Shown: positions 49,916 through 63,297 of the stretch, piece after piece
Layout: every line of letters starts with the position of its first letter
How positions within the stretch are numbered: the stretch's first letter is position 1
Assembly: GCF_009193175.1 (NCBI RefSeq)
Contig: NZ_VUKE01000002.1
Span: 248,001 to 312,000 of the forward strand
DNA length: 64,000 bases
Direction of reading: 5' to 3'
Source: Georgenia ruanii
GTDB taxonomy: Bacteria; Actinomycetota; Actinomycetes; Actinomycetales; Actinomycetaceae
The notes under the pieces: generated by a model
Databases searched by the model: none
The model's input: the letters and a program-made list of their open reading frames with translations, nothing else
What the model was told of the DNA's origin: nothing
Translations under genes and position numbers: made by a program

Positions 49916-49974
49916 CCCCGCACCCCGAACCTGAGACATCGACCGCGCGGCGGTCACTACGTGAAGGAAGACCA

Positions 49975-51615
<1,641 letters not shown>

Positions 51616-51617
51616 GC

Positions 51618-54034
<2,417 letters not shown>

Positions 54035-54065
54035 GCGGGCGCCGGAAGCGAAGGAGGCCCCGACG

Positions 54066-54347
54066 GTGGCGATGAAGGTAGAGGTTGTGTCCACGCACGC
54101 CCCGGTGTGGACGGGCGAGGCGACGAGCGTCGTGGTGCCCGCGGCGAACGGCGAGCTCGGGATCCTCACCGGGCGTGAGCCGGTGCTCGCCGTGCTCCGC
54201 GAGGGCACGGTGCGCATCACCCCGACGGACGGCGAGCTCGTGACGGTCGACGTCACCGAGGGCTTCGTGTCCGTGGACCGCGACAACGTCACGGTCGTGC
54301 TCGAGAGCGCGGCGGACGCCGCGCTGCTCGGCGGCCTGGGGGAGTAG
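54066..54347 (+). CDS. atpC: F1Fo ATP synthase subunit epsilon
   Basis: 93 aa. Beta-sandwich N-domain (VEVVSTHAPVWTGEATSVVVP shown in part, GELGILTGREPVLAVL). It lacks the long C-terminal helical hairpin of E. coli epsilon (139 aa), as in many actinobacteria, so inhibition by that hairpin should be weak. GTG 54066 sits 7 nt after AAGGAGG; ATG 54072 is the alternative. Confidence 0.93.
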   Translation: MAMKVEVVSTHAPVWTGEATSVVVPAANGELGILTGREPVLAVLREGTVRITPTDGELVTVDVTEGFVSVDRDNVTVVLESAADAALLGGLGE

Positions 54348-54355
54348 GAGCGCCA

Positions 54356-54772
54356 TTGACGGGGGCGGGAACCACGTGGGGAATGCTCGCGGTTCTCGCC
54401 CTCGTCCTGCTCGGCGTCCTCGTCGTCGCCTTCGCGGTGCGCGTGCGGCGCATCGCCAACCGGGTGGGCTCGTTCGAGTGCGCCCTGCGCCGGACCGGCG
54501 CGAAGGACTGGACCAGCGGCATCGCCTGCTACGGCGCGGGCCGGATCGACTGGTACCGGCTGGTGTCCCTGCGGCTGCGCCCGTCGCGCTCCTTCACCCG
54601 CGACGGGCTCGTCGTGCTCGAGCGGCGGGTGCGGGCGGGGGCCGGGCACGTCATCGAGGCGCGGGTGGCGTGCGGCGGTGAGCAGCTCGAGCTGGCCATG
54701 GTGCGCGAGGCCTTCGCCGGCCTGGTGAGCTGGCTCGAGGCGGCCCCGCCGCGCGGGGAGCCGCGGCTCTAA
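54356..54772 (+). CDS. DUF2550 membrane-anchored protein
   Basis: 138 aa. One N-terminal helix (about 8-29) followed by a basic domain with VGSFECALRRTG, CYGAGRIDWYRLVSLRLRPS and the late VREAFAGLVSWLE. DUF2550 genes follow atpC across actinobacteria; function unknown. TTG 54356 start gives GAGCGCCA ahead, weak; the family N-terminus supports it. Confidence 0.85.
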   Translation: MTGAGTTWGMLAVLALVLLGVLVVAFAVRVRRIANRVGSFECALRRTGAKDWTSGIACYGAGRIDWYRLVSLRLRPSRSFTRDGLVVLERRVRAGAGHVIEARVACGGEQLELAMVREAFAGLVSWLEAAPPRGEPRL

Positions 54773-54791
54773 GGGGGCGCGCGCCACCCGG

Positions 54792-55262
54792 GTGAACCGG
54801 TTCCAGGTCATCCCGGCCGCCTATGTCCTTCTCGTCGAGCCAGCGACGAGCGGGTGCCTGGATCGGGTCCTGCTCTCCTTGCGGCGCAACACCGGGTACA
54901 TGGATGAGCACTGGTCCTTCGGTGCCGCCGGCCATGTCGAGGCCGGCGAGTCCGTCCTCGAGGCCGCCGTCCGCGAGGCCCGTGAGGAACTCGGCGTGGA
55001 GCTGCGCACGTCCGACCTCGAACCGCTCACCGTCATGCATCGCACGGCCGGAACCGGTGATCCCATCGACGAGCGCGTGGACTTCTTCTTCGCCGCGCAC
55101 ACGTGGCTGGGCCGACCCGAACGGCGTGAACCGCACAAGGCCGCTGCCATGAGGTGGTTCTCGTTGGATGAGCTGCCTGCCCACGTGGTCCCGCACGAGC
55201 TCGAGGTGCTCGAGCACCTCCGCACGGGCGACGTCCCACCCGTCACCGTCGTGGGGTTCTGA
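54792..55262 (+). CDS. NUDIX hydrolase
   Basis: 156 aa. The Nudix box is complete: GHVEAGES, seven residues on REAREELGV, matching Gx5Ex7REUxEExGU. Substrate-side [22 protein letters not shown] resembles dNTP or dinucleotide pyrophosphatases. Hydrolyses nucleoside diphosphate derivatives with Mg2+; the substrate is not readable. GTG 54792 has GGGGGCGCG ahead. Confidence 0.9.
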   Translation: MNRFQVIPAAYVLLVEPATSGCLDRVLLSLRRNTGYMDEHWSFGAAGHVEAGESVLEAAVREAREELGVELRTSDLEPLTVMHRTAGTGDPIDERVDFFFAAHTWLGRPERREPHKAAAMRWFSLDELPAHVVPHELEVLEHLRTGDVPPVTVVGF

Positions 55263-55317
55263 CCGGCTGACGAGCGGGTGGCTGGTCGCCGCGAATCGGA
55301 AGGTAAGGTTCTCCGTC

Positions 55318-56013
55318 GTGCGCGTCGTCATTGCCAGCTGCTCCGTGGACTACTCCGGGCGCCTGGACGCCCACCTGCCGCTCGCCACTCGGCTGCTCAT
55401 GATCAAGGCGGACGGGTCCGTCCTCGTCCACTCCGACGGCGGGTCGTACAAGCCGCTGAACTGGATGTCCCCGCCGTGCCGGCTCACGGTCGGCGAGCCC
55501 GACGACGGCGACGCCGAGCAGGGCGTGCGCGAGGTGTGGACCGTGCAGAACGCCAAGAGCGACGACCGGCTGGTCGTGCGCGTGCACGAGGTCGTCGCCG
55601 ACCACACCGTGGAGCTCGGCATCGACCCGGGCCTCGTCAAGGACGGCGTCGAGGCCCACCTGCAGAAGCTGCTCGCCGAGCAGATCGAGCTGCTCGGCCC
55701 CGGGCACCAGCTCGTCCGGCGCGAGTACCCCACGGCGATCGGCCCGGTCGACATCATGGCCAAGGACCCCGCGGGCGCCTCGGTCGCGGTGGAGATCAAG
55801 CGCCGCGGCGACATCGACGGCGTCGAGCAGCTCACCCGCTACCTCGAGCTGCTCAACCGCGACCCGCTGCTCGCCCCGGTGCAAGGCGTCTTCGCGGCCC
55901 AGGAGATCAAGCCCCAGGCCCGGGTGCTGGCCACCGACCGCGGCATACGCTGCCTCGTGCTCGACTACGACGCCATGCGAGGCATCGACGACGTCGAGTC
56001 GCGGCTGTTCTAA
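55318..56013 (+). CDS. nucS: Endonuclease NucS (non-canonical mismatch repair)
   Basis: 231 aa. N-terminal DNA-binding half ([20 protein letters not shown] shown in part, [12 protein letters not shown]) and C-terminal RecB-like nuclease with [25 protein letters not shown]. In mycobacteria and Streptomyces NucS replaces MutS/MutL. The last residues SRLF fit the sliding-clamp contact. GTG 55318; no strong ribosome site. Confidence 0.93.
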   Translation: MRVVIASCSVDYSGRLDAHLPLATRLLMIKADGSVLVHSDGGSYKPLNWMSPPCRLTVGEPDDGDAEQGVREVWTVQNAKSDDRLVVRVHEVVADHTVELGIDPGLVKDGVEAHLQKLLAEQIELLGPGHQLVRREYPTAIGPVDIMAKDPAGASVAVEIKRRGDIDGVEQLTRYLELLNRDPLLAPVQGVFAAQEIKPQARVLATDRGIRCLVLDYDAMRGIDDVESRLF

Positions 56014-56151
56014 GCGCCGGCGTTCGCCTGACGCGCAGCACGCCACGCCCTACCGAGGGCTCGTCGGCTCGCCCGGGACCTCACGGCGCGCGGAGGAGTT
56101 GACGCCTCACCGCGTGGGTATCGGACCGCCAGCGGGTGTTGGATGGGGGGC

Positions 56152-57372
56152 ATGGCTGACGAGCACCGGGCGCTGCGCGGGCGGGTCGTGACCGCCGACC
56201 GCGTGCTGAGCGACGGCGCCGTCGTCCTCGCCGGGCCGAGGATCGCCTGGGTCGGCCCGGTCGAGGAGGCCGCGGCCGCCGGCCACGGGACCGCCGTCGC
56301 CGCCACGCCCGCGCCCACGGACGGCCGCTACGTGCTGCCCGGCCTGGTCGACCTGCACTGCCACGGCGGCGGCGGGGCGTCCTTCCCCGACGCCGAGGAC
56401 GCCCCGGCCGCGCTGGGCGCCGTCGTCGAGCACCGCCGCCACGGCACCACCACCCTGGTCGCCTCGCTCGTCACCGCCGCCCCGGACACGTTGCGCGCGC
56501 GCGTGGGCCTGCTCGCCGACCTCGCCGACGCCGGGGAGATCGACGGCATCCACCTCGAGGGCCCCTTCCTGTCCCCGGCGCGCTGCGGCGCCCAGGACCC
56601 GGCCCTCATGCGGGCGCCCGACCCCGCCCTCGCCGGCGAGCTCCTCGCCCTCGGCCGCGGGCACGTCGCCACCATGACGCTCGCGCCCGAGCGCCCCGGC
56701 AACACCGGGCCCGACGGCGTCGCCGCCCGCCTCGTCGCCGGCGCCGCGCTGCCCGCCTGGGGCCACACCGACGCCGGGCCGGAGGAGACCCGCCGCGCCC
56801 TCGCCGAGTCCGCCGAGCTGCTGCGCGCCACTGCCGGCGCCCGCGCCGCGCGCCCCACCGTCACCCACCTCTTCAACGGGATGCGCCCGCTGCACCACCG
56901 GGATCCGGGCCCCATCGGCGAGTTCCTCGCCGCCGCCCGCCGCGGCGCCGCCGTCGTCGAGCTCATCGGCGACGGCGTGCACCTCGCGCCCGCCGTGGTC
57001 CGCGCGGTCTACGAGCTGGTCGGGCGGGAGAACGCCGCCCTCGTTACCGACGCCATGGCGGCCGCCGGCATGCCCGACGGCGCCTACCGGCTCGGCTCCA
57101 TGGAGGTCACCGTCGCCGGCGGGGTCGCCCGGCTCAGCGTCGACGGGACCATCGCCGGCGGCACCGCGCACCTGCTCGACGTCGTCCGCACCACCGTCGC
57201 CGGCGGCGTCCCGCTCGTCGACGCCGTCTACATGGCCGCGAGCACGCCCGCGGCCGTCCTGGGCCGCCGCGACGTCGGGGCCCTCGAGGCCGGCCGCCGC
57301 GCCGACGTCGTCGTCACCGACGCCGACCTGCGGCCCCTCGCCGTCCACCGTCTCGGCCAGGAGGTCACATGA
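56152..57372 (+). CDS. nagA: N-acetylglucosamine-6-phosphate deacetylase
   Basis: 406 aa. Amidohydrolase barrel: metal ligands [24 protein letters not shown], and the later [17 protein letters not shown] and GDGVHLAP; catalytic Asp in VTDAMAAAG. Deacetylates GlcNAc-6-P to GlcN-6-P. ATG 56152 preferred; ATG 56143 adds three residues. GTG/ATGA overlap with the GH1 gene suggests joint use of GlcNAc-containing sugars. Confidence 0.93.
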   Translation: MADEHRALRGRVVTADRVLSDGAVVLAGPRIAWVGPVEEAAAAGHGTAVAATPAPTDGRYVLPGLVDLHCHGGGGASFPDAEDAPAALGAVVEHRRHGTTTLVASLVTAAPDTLRARVGLLADLADAGEIDGIHLEGPFLSPARCGAQDPALMRAPDPALAGELLALGRGHVATMTLAPERPGNTGPDGVAARLVAGAALPAWGHTDAGPEETRRALAESAELLRATAGARAARPTVTHLFNGMRPLHHRDPGPIGEFLAAARRGAAVVELIGDGVHLAPAVVRAVYELVGRENAALVTDAMAAAGMPDGAYRLGSMEVTVAGGVARLSVDGTIAGGTAHLLDVVRTTVAGGVPLVDAVYMAASTPAAVLGRRDVGALEAGRRADVVVTDADLRPLAVHRLGQEVT

Positions 57373-58787
57373 ACCAGCGCACGTTCCCGGACAGCTTCGT
57401 GTGGGGCGCGGCGACCGCCGCGTACCAGATCGAGGGCGCCGCCACCGAGGGCGGCCGCGGCCGGTCGATCTGGGACGACTTCTCGCACACGCCCGGGCGC
57501 ACCCGCGGCGGCGACACCGGCGACGTCGCGGACGACCACTACCACCGCTGGCAGGAGGACGTGGCCCTCATGGCCGAGCTGGGGCTGGGCGCCTACCGGC
57601 TGTCGATCTCCTGGCCGCGGGTCCAGCCGGGCGGCCGCGGCCCGCTCAACCCCGAGGGCGTGACGTTCTACACCCGGCTGCTCGACGCCCTGCGCGCCGC
57701 CGGCATCGCGCCCGTGGTCACCCTCTACCACTGGGACCTGCCCAGCGAGCTCGAGGCCGCCGGTGGCTGGACCACCCGCGAGACCGCCTACGCCTTCGCA
57801 GAGTACGCGCGCGCCATGGCCCGGGCGCTGGGGGAGCGGGTCGCGCTGTGGATCACGGTGAACGAGCCGTGGTGCTCGGCGTTCCTCGGCTACGCCGCCG
57901 GGGAGCACGCCCCCGGGCGCACCGAGCCGGCCGCCGCCCTGGCCGCCGCCCACCACCTCAACCTCGCCCACGGCCTGGCCGCGGCCGCCATCCGGGACGA
58001 GCTGGGCGAGTCCGCCCAGGTCTCCGTGAGCCTCAACCTGCACGTCACCCGCCCGGCCGACCCCGAGTCCGCCGCCGACCTCGAGGCCGCGCACGAGGTG
58101 GACCTGGTCGGCAACCACATCTTCCTCGGCCCGATGCTCGACGGCTCCTACCCCATCGGGCTGCGCGACCTCACCCGCGACATCACCGACGCCGGCTACG
58201 TCCGGCCCGGCGACCTCGCCCTCATCCGCCAGCGCCTGGACGTCCTGGGGGTGAACTACTACTTCACCAACTCCGTGCGCCGCAGCGACGGCCCCGCCGA
58301 CGGGTCCCGCGGGTCCGGCGGGTCCGGCGGCCACGGCAACGGCCCGGCCAGTCCTTGGGTGGGCCTCGACCGTGTGGAGTTCCTCCCGACCGCCGGCCCG
58401 ACCACCGCGATGGGCTGGAACATCGAGCCGGAGGGCATCTACGAGCTGCTCACCGCCCTCGACAACGCCTACGACGGCCTGCCGCTCATGGTCACCGAGA
58501 ACGGCGCCGCGTTCGACGACGCCCCCGGGCCCGACGGCGAGGTGCACGACCCCGACCGCGTGGACTACCTGCGCCGGCACATCGACGCCGTCGGCCGCGC
58601 CCGGGCGGACGGTGCCAACGTGCAGGGGTACTTCGTGTGGTCCCTGCTCGACAACTTCGAGTGGTCGTACGGCTACAGCAAGCGGTTCGGCATCGTCCGG
58701 GTGGACTACGACACGCAGCGGCGCACCCTGAAGGACTCCGCCCGCTGGTACGCCCAGCTGGCGCGCACCGGCGCGCTGCCGGACTGA
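57369..58787 (+). CDS. Glycoside hydrolase family 1, beta-glucosidase-like
   Basis: 472 aa, TIM barrel. Acid/base Glu166 in TVNEPW, nucleophile Glu377 in VTENGA. N-terminal [15 protein letters not shown]. No signal peptide, so it acts on imported di- or oligosaccharides. A Gly/Ser-rich insert at about 308-328 ([15 protein letters not shown]) lies in a loop. Coupled to nagA by ATGA. Confidence 0.94.
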   Translation: MNQRTFPDSFVWGAATAAYQIEGAATEGGRGRSIWDDFSHTPGRTRGGDTGDVADDHYHRWQEDVALMAELGLGAYRLSISWPRVQPGGRGPLNPEGVTFYTRLLDALRAAGIAPVVTLYHWDLPSELEAAGGWTTRETAYAFAEYARAMARALGERVALWITVNEPWCSAFLGYAAGEHAPGRTEPAAALAAAHHLNLAHGLAAAAIRDELGESAQVSVSLNLHVTRPADPESAADLEAAHEVDLVGNHIFLGPMLDGSYPIGLRDLTRDITDAGYVRPGDLALIRQRLDVLGVNYYFTNSVRRSDGPADGSRGSGGSGGHGNGPASPWVGLDRVEFLPTAGPTTAMGWNIEPEGIYELLTALDNAYDGLPLMVTENGAAFDDAPGPDGEVHDPDRVDYLRRHIDAVGRARADGANVQGYFVWSLLDNFEWSYGYSKRFGIVRVDYDTQRRTLKDSARWYAQLARTGALPD

Positions 58788-58844
58788 CGCTCCCCGCCCG
58801 GACCCTGCTCGCACGCTGCCCGGGCCGGGGGCGACAATGAGGCC

Positions 58845-59156
58845 ATGCCCTCCTCCCGTCGCTCGCGCCGCCGTCCCTACGGGACGGAGCACGTGCCGCT
58901 GGACCCGGAGCGGCTCAGGGGCATGCCGCGCAGCGAGCACGGGCCCGACGGCGGGTCGTACTCGGTGCGGCAGGTGCGCGGGTCGGACAAGTCCTACCGC
59001 TGCCCCGGCTGCGACCAGCTCATCCCGCCGGGGGTCGCCCACGTCGTCGCCTGGCAGACCGACCACCTGCTCGGCGCGCAGGCCGGCATCGACGACCGCC
59101 GCCACTGGCACAGCGCCTGCTGGCAGGCCCGCGGGCGTCGGCGGCCCACCCGCTGA
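58845..59156 (+). CDS. Small basic protein with CxxC...HxxxC zinc-like motif
   Basis: 103 aa. Arg-rich N-terminus (SSRRSRRRPYG), then YRCPGCDQLI and, 35 residues on, RHWHSACW, giving CxxC and HxxxC that could bind one zinc. Conserved type of small actinobacterial protein; function unknown to me. No AGGA site is close to ATG 58845; GAGGCC lies just ahead. Confidence 0.7.
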   Translation: MPSSRRSRRRPYGTEHVPLDPERLRGMPRSEHGPDGGSYSVRQVRGSDKSYRCPGCDQLIPPGVAHVVAWQTDHLLGAQAGIDDRRHWHSACWQARGRRRPTR

Positions 59157-59297
59157 CACGACGGCACAAACGCGCCACCAAGTCGTCGTCGGGGCGCCGT
59201 GCGCCCACCAACGCCGCAGGTCGCCGGTCCGCGCCGGGGGACTTTGTGGCGCGATCCGCCCGAGCGGACCGGGCGCGGGCCGTGCCATGCTCGGCCC

Positions 59298-60110
59298 ATG
59301 ACCCTCGCCCTGCACCGTCACGGCCCCGACGAGGGGCTCCCGCTCGTCCTCTTGCACGCCTTCCCGCTCGACGCGCGCATGTGGGACGACGTCGTCGCCC
59401 AGCTGCCCGACCTCTCCGTCGTCACGATCGACGCCCCCGGCTTCGGCGCCTCCCCGGCCCCCGACGCCGTCGCCGCGGAGGTGGGCCGGCCGGCCGAGCC
59501 GTCCCTGGAGACCTACGCCGACGCGGTCGCCGCCGCGCTCGGCCACGCCGGGATCGACCGCGCCGTCGTCGCGGGGATCTCCATGGGTGGCTACGCCGTC
59601 CTCGCGCTCGCCGAACGGCGCCGGGGCCTGCTCGCCGGCGCCGGCCTGCTGGACACCAAGGCCGCCGCGGACGACGACGCCGCCCGCGCCACCCGGCTCC
59701 AGGTCGCCGCGGACGCCGAGGCGCGGGGCGCCGCCGCGGTCGCGCCGATGGTCACCCAGGTCCTCGGCGCGACCAGCCAGGCGGAGCGCCCCGAGGTCGT
59801 CGAGCGCGTGGGCGCGTGGCTGGCTAACGCCCCACCGGCCGGGATCGCCTGGGCCCAGCGCGCGATGGCCGCCCGGCCCGACCGGGTCACCGCGCTGGAG
59901 GACCTCCAGGTGCCGGCGCTCGTGCTGCGCGGCGCCGAGGACGCGTCGGCGCCGCAGGCGGCGGCGAGCACCATGGCGGAGGCGCTGGGGGACGTCGAGG
60001 TCGTCGTGGTGCCGCGGGCCGGTCACCTCAGCGCCGTGGAGGCGCCCGCGGAGGTCGCCGCCGCCCTGCGCGCCCTGCACGAGCGCTGCGCCCAGGGCGC
60101 CGTGTCCTGA
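59298..60110 (+). CDS. Alpha/beta hydrolase
   Basis: 270 aa. LLHAFPLDARMWDD oxyanion region, nucleophile elbow GISMGGYA, acid in VLRGAEDASAP, His in RAGHLSAVEAP. All triad residues are present. Substrate unknown; small esters or lactones are typical. ATG 59298; the ribosome site is weak. Confidence 0.87.
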   Translation: MTLALHRHGPDEGLPLVLLHAFPLDARMWDDVVAQLPDLSVVTIDAPGFGASPAPDAVAAEVGRPAEPSLETYADAVAAALGHAGIDRAVVAGISMGGYAVLALAERRRGLLAGAGLLDTKAAADDDAARATRLQVAADAEARGAAAVAPMVTQVLGATSQAERPEVVERVGAWLANAPPAGIAWAQRAMAARPDRVTALEDLQVPALVLRGAEDASAPQAAASTMAEALGDVEVVVVPRAGHLSAVEAPAEVAAALRALHERCAQGAVS

Positions 60111-60235
60111 TTGGCGCGGCCCCGTCCCGGGTGGGAGACCGGACGGCGCGCCGGGGAGCAGCGCGCCGGGGACCGCTCGGCGGCCCCGCCGCTCCGCCGA
60201 CCGGCCCGCCGGCGCGGGCGCCCTACGCTGGGGAC

Positions 60236-60724
60236 ATGCCGACCTTCCCCGCCGCCCGCATCCGCCCCGCGACGGTGCTCGACGCCCCCGCGATCGCCCG
60301 CGCCCACCTCCAGGCCTGGCGGGAGACCTACGGCGATCTCGTCCCCGCCGCGGTCTACGCCCAGCGGGAGGTCGAGGGCCCCGGGCGCTGGGAGGCCACG
60401 CTGGCCGCCCCCGGCGCCACCATGACGTGGGTGGCGCAGCGCAACGACGAGGTCGTCGGGTTCGCGACGGCGCTCGCCGCCGGGCCCAGCGGCGTGCGGC
60501 CGCTGCAGCTGTCGCGGCTGTACGTTCTCGCCGCCGAGCAGGTCCGGCGCACCGGCACCCACCTCCTCGAGCTGGCCATCGGGGACGCGCCGTGCTTCCT
60601 GTGGGTCGCGGAGGCCAACACCCAGGCGCAGGGCTTCTACCGTTCCCACGGATTCGAGGCGGACGGCGCCCGCGAGCAGGTCGCCGCCGGCGGACATCTC
60701 CTCGCGCTGCGGATGGTGCGCTGA
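60236..60724 (+). CDS. GNAT-family N-acetyltransferase
   Basis: 162 aa. IRPATVLDAPAIARAHLQAWRETY is shown in part; acetyl-CoA beta strand LQLSRLYVLAAEQVRRTGTH, and NTQAQGFYRSHGFEADG near the end. The usual R/QxxGxG/A loop appears as QVRRTGTH. Acceptor unknown. Stop overlaps the next gene (TGATG). Confidence 0.85.
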   Translation: MPTFPAARIRPATVLDAPAIARAHLQAWRETYGDLVPAAVYAQREVEGPGRWEATLAAPGATMTWVAQRNDEVVGFATALAAGPSGVRPLQLSRLYVLAAEQVRRTGTHLLELAIGDAPCFLWVAEANTQAQGFYRSHGFEADGAREQVAAGGHLLALRMVR

Positions 60725-61080
60725 TGGACCTCGACCTCGGCGTCGACCCCGCCTCCGCCACCCCGCCCTACGAGCAGGTGCGGGCCCAGCTGGCCGCCGC
60801 CATCGAGGCCGGCGCGCTGCAGCCCGGCACCCGGCTGCCCACGGTGCGGGCGCTCGCGGGCGACCTCGGGCTGGCGGTCAACACCGTCGCCCGGGCGTAC
60901 CGCGAGCTCGAGCAGGCCGGTGCGGTGGTCACCCGGGGGCGGTCGGGCACCGTCGTCGCCGACGACGACGCCGAGCACGGGGCCAAGGCGGCGGCCGCCG
61001 CCTATGCCGCCCGGGCGCGCGAGCTGGGCCTGACCCCGGAGCGGGCGCTGGAGCTGGCCCGCGACGCGCTGCGCGCCTGA
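60724..61080 (+). CDS. GntR-family regulator, short YtrA-like
   Basis: 118 aa. Winged helix TPPYEQVRAQLAAAIEAG...LPTVRALAGDLGLAVNTVARAYRELE. The remaining 45 residues are a short helical tail, as in the YtrA subfamily, without a ligand domain. Coupled by TGATG to the acetyltransferase gene, which it may regulate with itself. Confidence 0.88.
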   Translation: MDLDLGVDPASATPPYEQVRAQLAAAIEAGALQPGTRLPTVRALAGDLGLAVNTVARAYRELEQAGAVVTRGRSGTVVADDDAEHGAKAAAAAYAARARELGLTPERALELARDALRA

Positions 61081-61090
61081 GGGCGTGGCC

Positions 61091-61132
61091 GGCGTCCGGT
61101 CGGCGGGTGGAGCCACCCGCCCGCCGGACGCC
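61091..61132. terminator. Bidirectional terminator between gntR and the coiled-coil gene
   Basis: Two stacked 9-bp stems, GGCGTCCGG/CCGGACGCC and GGCGGGTGG/CCACCCGCC, separated by a 2x2 mismatch, with a 2-nt centre. Convergent genes on both sides. GCCGGACGCC is repeated once more at 61141. Confidence 0.7.
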
Positions 61133-61157
61133 GTGCCCTGCCGGACGCCGTGCGCCG

Positions 61158-62945
61158 CTAGCGGCCGCCGCGCGAACGCGGCTTGCCCGCCCCGCGCGCG
61201 GGCGAGCGGGGCGCGCTCGGCCGCGGAGCGTTCTTGGCGGGTGTCGTCGGGGCGTCCTGGATGGCGTCCATCTTCTGGGTGTCCGGGCCGACGGCCTCGA
61301 TGCGCTCGGTCGGGTCGGCGGGCTCCTCGACCGCGCGCACCTCGTCGGGGCCGGCGAGGCGGGCGACGTCGTCCGGCGCGACGGGCAGTTCGAGCACCGC
61401 GGTCTCGTCGGTCTGGTCCTCGGCGTCGGGCTTCGCCGGCGGTGCCTTCTCGGCCGTGGCCTGCGACTTCTCCGCTGCCGGCTTGGCCTGCGGCGCCGTG
61501 GCGGCGGGCGGGGCGGGCGGCTCGCCGGCGGCGTCGGGCTTCGTGGTCGCGTCCGCCTTCTCGGCGGCGTCGGGCTTCGTGGTCGCGTCCGCCTTCTCGG
61601 CGGGCTTCGCCTGGGACGTCGGCTTGGCGGGGGACGCCTTCTCCGCTGCCGGCTTGGCCGGGGATGTCTTCTCCGCTGCCGGCTTGGCCGCGGGGGCCTT
61701 GACGGCGGGCGGGGCGGGCGGCTCGTCCGCGGTTGCGGCGGGCTTCGACTCCGTCGTCGTCTTGGCTGCCGGGGCGTCGCTCGATGCCGTGCCGGCCGGT
61801 GCCGGGCCACCGGTGTCCTTGCCAGCCGGCGCCTTCTCGGCGGGTGCCGGAGCCGCGGCCTTGACGTCAGGCGTGGGTGCCGTCGGCTTCGCCGCAGGCG
61901 GGGCCGGCGGGGCGGGCGGCGCCTCGCCCGCGGCCGCCGCGGCCGCCGCGGACAGCCCGAGCATCCCGCGCATGTCGTCGAGGTAGGCGGCGACCTCCTC
62001 GCGCTGGCGCGTGAGCTCCTCGACCCGGCGCTGCGCGGTCGCCAGGGTGGCCTCCGCGTCCGCCTGGGCCTCCCTGTGCAACCGGGCCGCCTCGGCCTGC
62101 GCGTCGGCCAGGAGGCGGGCGACCTCGGTGCGGGCGTGCTCCTCGCGCTCGCGCACGGTCGTGTCGGTCTCGACCAGCAGCCGCTCGCAGCGCTGCACGG
62201 CCTCGGCCAGCCGTCGCTCGGCGTCGAGCGCGCGGCTCTCGGCGTCGCCGGTCATGGTGTCGATGCGGGCCTTGGCGGCCGCGAAGGCCTCGGCGGCCTC
62301 CTGCTCGGCCCGGGCGCGAACGCTGGCCGCCTCCTGCTCGGCGTGGGCGCGCATCTCGGTGGCGACCTTCTCCGTCGTCGTCCGCATCACCCCGAGCTCG
62401 CGCTCGAGGCTGGCACGCCGCTCGCTGGCCTCGGCGGTGCTGGCGGCGGACAGCCGGGCGGCCTCGCGCTCGGCGGAGGCGACGAGCTCCTCGGCGCGGC
62501 GGCGGGCGTTGAGCAGCGTGGTCTCGGACTCGGCGCGCGTGTGCGACTCGAGGTGCTCGGCCTCCTGGCGGGCCTCGGCGAGCCGCTGGGCCGCCTCCTG
62601 CTCGGCGCGCTCCTGCACCGCCCGGGCGCTGGTCCGCGCGCGCTCGAGGGTCTTCTGGGCGTCGTCGTTGGCGCGGTTGACCACCTCCAGCGCCTGCTCC
62701 TCGGCCGAGCGGAGCAACCGCTCCACCCGGGACCCGAGGCCGGCATAGGTGGGGCGCTCGTTCTCCCGCAGCTGGCGCTGTGCCTCGGACAGCTCGCCGG
62801 ACATCTTCATGACGCGACCGTCAAGCGTCTCCACCTCACGCCGGGCCTCGCCCAGAGCCTCGCTCAGCGCCTGCACGCGCTGGTCGACCTGCGCGCGGTC
62901 GTAGCCGCGCATGACCACCGGGAACACCGGTCGCTCGTTGCTCAC
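61158..62945 (-). CDS. DivIVA-like coiled-coil protein with Ala/Pro/Lys-rich tail
   Basis: 595 aa. The N-terminus (FPVVMRGYDRAQVDQRVQAL) is the DivIVA lipid-binding-like start. Residues 30-335 are nearly uninterrupted coiled coil rich in Ala, Glu, Arg and Gln (AEQEAAQRLAEARQEAEHL). Residues 340-595 are low complexity with repeats PAKPAAEKASPAKP and EKADATTKPDAA, ending in basic PARGAGKPRSRGGR. Resembles Streptomyces Scy-type polarisome or Wag31-linked scaffold proteins; exact role unknown. ATG 62945 after GAGGACTGAGTGTG. Confidence 0.8.
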   Translation of the reverse strand: MSNERPVFPVVMRGYDRAQVDQRVQALSEALGEARREVETLDGRVMKMSGELSEAQRQLRENERPTYAGLGSRVERLLRSAEEQALEVVNRANDDAQKTLERARTSARAVQERAEQEAAQRLAEARQEAEHLESHTRAESETTLLNARRRAEELVASAEREAARLSAASTAEASERRASLERELGVMRTTTEKVATEMRAHAEQEAASVRARAEQEAAEAFAAAKARIDTMTGDAESRALDAERRLAEAVQRCERLLVETDTTVREREEHARTEVARLLADAQAEAARLHREAQADAEATLATAQRRVEELTRQREEVAAYLDDMRGMLGLSAAAAAAAGEAPPAPPAPPAAKPTAPTPDVKAAAPAPAEKAPAGKDTGGPAPAGTASSDAPAAKTTTESKPAATADEPPAPPAVKAPAAKPAAEKTSPAKPAAEKASPAKPTSQAKPAEKADATTKPDAAEKADATTKPDAAGEPPAPPAATAPQAKPAAEKSQATAEKAPPAKPDAEDQTDETAVLELPVAPDDVARLAGPDEVRAVEEPADPTERIEAVGPDTQKMDAIQDAPTTPAKNAPRPSAPRSPARGAGKPRSRGGR

Positions 62946-63297
62946 ACTCAGTCCTCCGTGTCGTACCCGACCCCCCTGAGGCCGGATGAGCGTCTCCCCA
63001 GACTAACCACGCAGGCCGAGGGGGCTCGGCGGAGGCGCCGCCAGTGGGACGCAGCGGTCGCTCGGACAGGGCCGGCGGTGCCGGGGCGGCCGCCCGGACA
63101 GGGGGGTGGCGGCGACGTCCGGGCTGGTCGCCCGGACAAGGGGCAGCGGCGAGGTCCGCGTGGTCGCCCGGACCAGGGGGGGTGACGGGGGCGCTGCACC
63201 GCGTCGCCCGACGACGGGGGAGCGCCCCGCCCGGGGGCACCGTATTCTGGCCCGTTGACGATGCCCTGCATCCCGGAACGGGAGGACCCTCCACCTC
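62946..63297. repeat. Divergent intergenic region with degenerate GTCGCCCGGAC repeats
   Basis: Gene-free. Copies of a 15-nt core GG(T/C)CGCCCGGAC(A/C)(A/G)G lie at 63056, 63088, 63126 and 63162, 32-38 nt apart with G/C-rich fillers. TATTCT near 63243-63248 on the plus strand could be a -10 for the next gene; no -35 was assigned. Confidence 0.6.
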
